Shown in pieces: positions 8,054 to 11,230 of a stretch of DNA of 11,230 nt (positions are counted from its first letter, which is position 1; the number at the start of each line of letters is the position of its first letter). The notes under the pieces were generated by a model. That model did no database searches. It worked only from the letters and a program-made list of their open reading frames with translations, and had not been told where the DNA came from. The position numbers and the translations under genes were made by a program. Origin of the DNA: Actinomortierella ambigua (lineage: Eukaryota > Mortierellomycota > Mortierellomycetes > Mortierellales > Mortierellaceae); assembly GCA_016098155.1 (NCBI GenBank), contig JAAAJB010000832.1, positions 1 to 11,230 of the forward strand. Direction: 5' to 3'.

Positions 8054-9088
8054 CTAGAAAACACTGTCGTAAAACTCAATGAGCACTCGGACGATTGTGC
8101 CGACAGTCATAGGGCCGCTAACCAACGTGTCTCGCGTCGGGACTCGCGCACTCACTGTCGACAGGGCAATCTCCTGCAGGACATCCTCATGTCGGACCAT
8201 GTTGGGCGACATCACCAAGGCCAGGTTCTGGGCCGTCATCTTGTTGCTCTCCTGATGGTCGGCCACGTTCCGCAACAGGTTGAACACCTCCATGACCACA
8301 ACCAATTGGTTATGTGACAACGCGCCCAGCACATCCTCGCGGACATACATGACCAAAGTCTTGGGCGGCGAACCCTCGGTCTTGGTGGCTCCCAGACGCG
8401 CGTACAGCTCGCGTGGAAAGATTGGCTCTGGCAACTCCTTCAGGAACAGTTTGAGTAAGACGGCCGAGATGTGAATGTCGTACTCGCTCAGATCCACAGG
8501 GTTGCCGCGGTCATAGGCCGCCCGGACCTGCTTCAGCATGGCCGAGCTGGGGCTGCGACGAAAGAGACCCTCGACGTGCAGGCCGTTGCGCTGAAGGTTT
8601 GAGATGCAGTCTTGGAGCACCTTTGGCAACCCCTTTTCGCCTTGTTGGCCCATCAGATACTCCAGCGATACACCAAACATTTGGCTCGGGTGGATGCCTG
8701 TCCGCACCGGCAATGTTATGGTTTCCTCAAACTTGAGGTTGTGCCTTGAGTTTTATAGCGAGAAAAGAGTGTAAGATCAGTCTGACTGTGGGCCACTGGA
8801 GTAGCAAATGTGGTTGTGCATGTGGCATTGGCAGTGATACCCAGGCCATCGATAGAACAGTGCTCCTTACTGGTAAACGGCTGCAGGGATCTGGATCTGG
8901 CTTAGGGGAACCGCCTTGGCGAGGTTGGAGAGCGTGTCAACGTAATGAACCTTGGATGCAAACTTGGGGCTGTGTTGTAAACACGACGGACAGGGGGGGG
9001 GAAAGGGGGTTAGATTAATGATCGACCGACCCTGAAAAGCATGATACTATTCCTTCGAAAGACAACATCCCCTCCCCTCCCCCCTTTT

Positions 9089-9124
<36 letters not shown>

Positions 9125-9897
9125 TTTCTCTCTTCCTTCGAGTCGATGGTTGGTGTTGTTCTTGTACATGGTTGTGGATGCTCACCCTTTTTTTTAAAGG
9201 CACACAGAACTTCCCGCCTTCCCCTTCCCCCCCTCCCCTCTTCTCCTCAAACACTCCCTGGTCATACCTGATCACGGCGTTCATGGTGGTCAAGATTAAT
9301 CTTGCCCAAGTGGTCGGATGGACAATGTACAGCGCCTTGAGGTTCTTCTTGTACCGCCGATTCAGGCCTCGGTAGGCCTTGAACAGCCAAGTCCAGCTCG
9401 GGCGATGCACTGCTCCTCCAGCAAACATCACCACTGTGTAGTCGTTCTCAACAAAGTGCTCCAATTGAGCAAGGATGACCCTGGGATGAGCGAAAGTTTA
9501 GGAGAGAGAGACAAAAAATAAATTAATTATAAGTTGGATCAAATCTATTTTACTTTTAGAAAATAGGGCCCATGCAGCGCCCATTCTCACTATCAAACAA
9601 TACAGCGAGAGTAGAGAGAAAGATGGACAGACTGATAGACAGAGACAAGACCACTTACCTCAGGAGCACATCATAATCAACTTTGCTTGGATCCGGCAGG
9701 TTGCAGGCACAGAGGACGACCATGGGCCGACTCTCAAAGTCGACGCCTATGCAAGAAGTTAAAAATTATTTTACTTTATGTCAGGGTGCGAGTCGGCAAG
9801 GGGGCTGGTGGAGGGAAGGGGGGAAAGTGAGAGAGGGTTCATCACGTTGGAAAAGAGACATGCCTGCCTGAAAGATGATGTGTTCGAGAGACGCCAT
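8054..9897 (-). CDS. p50RhoGAP-like protein: divergent CRAL-TRIO (BCH) plus RhoGAP domain
   Basis: Exons are 9897-9864, 9746-9659, 9480-9268, 8969-8871 and 8744-8054 (TAG). Phases agree throughout and encode 374 residues. Residues about 1-150 form a divergent CRAL-TRIO/BCH domain: ESRPMVVLCACNLPDP, VENDYTVVMF, then KKNLKALYIVHPT and a KVHYVDTLSNL segment, closely resembling ARHGAP1 (Cdc42GAP). Residues about 170-374 are a RhoGAP domain with arginine finger Arg207 (EGLFRRSP), LLKLFLKELPEPIF, and NKMTAQNLALVMSPN. The family speeds GTP hydrolysis by Rho/Cdc42 GTPases, and the CRAL-TRIO part binds lipid or GTPase in relatives. The proline-rich linker of animal p50RhoGAP is missing. The first intron appears to use a GC donor (CAG|GCATGT), needed to keep frame. 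The protein ends at the last helix of the GAP domain. The gene starts head-to-head with the probable kinetochore gene. Confidence 0.9.
9089..9131 (-). repeat. CT and TCTA repeat in a RhoGAP intron
   Basis: A (CT)n run passes into TATC/TCTA units within the 298-nt intron between exons 3 and 4 of the RhoGAP gene. On the sense strand it is purine-rich, so it does not serve as a polypyrimidine tract. Confidence 0.8.
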
Positions 9898-10172
9898 GGA
9901 TGTCACGGAAAAAGGAAAAGGAGGGGAGGAGAGAGGGAGGGAGAGTGTAAGTAAGGCTGAGAGAGAGAGAGGTAAAAAGCCTCATCCTTTCCCGCCCTCG
10001 CTCGTTGGGCTAATCCTTAAAGGAAATAAAAAAAAAAGAAAAAAAAAAAAGAGAGAGCGCGGAGCTAAAGGGGCTTGGGGGGGGGGGAAGGGCGGAGGAT
10101 AAGAAAAAACGGACTTTGGTGGAGCATCGCCTCTCGCTTGGGTAGACGACACTTTCTGCCTCGACTCCATTC
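9898..10172. promoter_or_regulatory. Divergent promoter of the RhoGAP and probable CENP-Q genes
   Basis: These 275 bp separate the two start codons. The plus strand is strikingly purine-rich: GGGAGG/GAGAGA blocks at 9920-9970, A-runs at 10028-10050 and a G-run at 10077-10087. No clear TATA box is seen. Assignment as a shared promoter comes from the head-to-head arrangement. Confidence 0.45.
10070..10092 (+). other. Potential G-quadruplex sequence in the divergent promoter
   Basis: Runs of 4, 11 and 3 guanines separated by CTT and AA give at least four G-tracts within 23 bases on the plus strand, 80-105 bp upstream of the plus-strand start codon. The sequence fits the G3+ loop consensus; folding in the cell is unproven. 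Confidence 0.4.
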
Positions 10173-11230
10173 ATGGTAATGGACCAGCAGCACTCGCTGT
10201 GTTGCCCGACCTACACAAGGAGCAAGACACAAAGGACATGCCCATTGGTCCGTCCATGGAATCTAACATGCAAATGACCAAAAACACCCATTCCTCAATA
10301 GGGTACCACGTCCACTTCGCGAGCGCGACCAAAGACGGCTGGAAGCACGCGACCCTCCAAGGCTCCTCGGGCAATTACGAAGCGTGTTGGGTCTCGTCTC
10401 ACAGGAGGGTCATCGCAAACAGCAATCAATGCTTCAACCGCTGGAGGAGGTGGCAGTGGGAAAAGCACATCTGCAATTGCCACAAGGGGCAGCTCTCGTC
10501 GTGACCCATCCAACGATAGCCATCGCGTGAATGCAGAGGCTAGTACGAGTGCCAGTGCCCGAGCCAAGTCCACAACCACCAAAACCACATCTACTCAAAG
10601 GACACAGGAAATGCGACGATCGAGGCAGCGCTCTTCTAGTGAAGATCACGGTCTATCAGGAACATCTGAGGACGATCAGAGTGGCACTGCAGATGATGAC
10701 GACGACGACGATGACGACAGCATGGGAGACCTATCAGAAGATGAATTGACTGTCGGCACCAACGGGCTCCAACCTACTCTACGCGTCGTTTCCAAGGCCA
10801 CCGTTCAAAAAAAGTGGAAGCCTCTGACAGTGAAGACACGGACCCATGTCCAGTCCCTTGTCGCAGGCCTGTTCCCGTAAGCGGCCTACCAACGTGTCAA
10901 TTGGCTCCTCTCCTGAACACATAGCAAAACAGACTACTCAACAACCTTTGTACGACTCTTTTGTTTTTGCGCCTTTGCAATAGTGAGGTCATCGCACGTG
11001 TTCGAGGAGACAACAAAAAGATTGCCATGCAAATGCAGCTGAACAGGCTCCTGCAAAAGTATGCTTGATGTTCAAAATGGGTTTCGACCGCACAGCCACC
11101 ATTGTTCCTTTTCCCTAGACGGCACTTATTTCTGACAACCAATTTCTTCCGCTTGCATACATTCCCCCCCTCCTCCTCCTTCTTTGCATTAGGATCAACG
11201 ACCGTCTGGGCGGGCTTGCAGTACCTCCTC
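10173..11230 (+). CDS. Probable CENP-Q-like inner kinetochore protein, 5' part (runs off right edge)
   Basis: Exons are 10173-10175 (ATG only), 10302-10876, 10984-11058 and 11193 to the window edge; 230 residues are visible. Introns start GTAATG, GTAAGC and GTATGC and end ATAG, ATAG and TTAG, with phases 0, 2 and 2. Intron 1 has a CTAAC branch-point-like word 32-36 nt before its acceptor. Residues 2-115 are basic and Ser/Thr/Arg-rich, and residues 114-149 are acidic with nine Asp in a row. From about 160 a conserved-looking block begins: VQKKWKPLTVKTRTHVQSLV, LFPEVI, then MQLNRLLQKINDRL and AVPP. W-K-P-L followed by a helix-rich, coiled-coil-prone region and a P-P end fits CENP-Q (yeast Okp1, fission yeast Fta7), part of the constitutive centromere complex. 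This is recognition by pattern only, so I am moderately sure. An in-frame TAG at 10143 rules out a start upstream of 10173. Confidence 0.65.

Noticed and set aside
10440..10475. Walker A-like motif (GGGGSGKST) in the CENP-Q-like protein
   Set aside because: It sits in a Gly/Ser/Thr low-complexity stretch with no Walker B or P-loop fold around it, so it is a chance match.

Overview
This is a nuclear window from a eukaryote, most likely an early-diverging fungus. I suggest a Mucoromycota or Mortierellomycota-type genome, but that is inference. The genes are split by many short GT-AG introns (about 45 to 590 nt). Several introns end in TTAAC/CTAAC-like branch points. Coding third positions are mostly G/C. 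Introns and flanks are full of CT/GA, CA and homopolymer tracts, and several proteins carry Ala, Gln, Gly, Ser/Thr or Asp runs. I see no bacterial operon, ribosome binding site, CRISPR array, insertion sequence, tRNA or rRNA.

Layout, left to right. (A) Minus, 1-358: 5' part of an unrecognised small gene that runs off the left edge. (B) Plus, 579-1929: three-exon gene for a 271-residue, probably mitochondrial two-span membrane protein that I place, with moderate confidence, in the DUF6787 family. (C) Minus, 2249-4434: three-exon VPS72/YL1 (Swc2), the histone H2A.Z-binding subunit of the SWR1 chromatin remodeller. (D) Minus, 4848-6810: two-exon guanine deaminase, 457 residues. (E) Minus, 8054-9897: five-exon p50RhoGAP-like protein with a divergent CRAL-TRIO/BCH domain followed by a RhoGAP domain, 374 residues. 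(F) Plus, 10173 to beyond the right edge: four visible exons of a probable CENP-Q-like kinetochore protein.

A/B and E/F are divergent pairs sharing short promoters (about 220 and 275 bp). B and C converge. C, D and E are in tandem. The functions (chromatin remodelling, purine salvage, Rho signalling, kinetochore, mitochondrial membrane) are unrelated, so this is ordinary housekeeping gene neighbourhood and not a functional cluster. The longest stretch without a convincing gene is 6811-8053. It holds the TATA-type promoter of the deaminase and a 268-bp segment bounded by 11-bp inverted repeats.

I rebuilt all splice models by eye, from splice-site consensus, reading-frame phase and match to remembered family sequences. 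No alignment or search was run. I found no strong candidate for a new multi-gene system. The points most worth checking are the unusual gene structures (an ATG-only first coding exon, a GC-AG intron, a stop-free frame-preserving intron in VPS72), the assignments of genes B and F, and the small inverted-repeat element.
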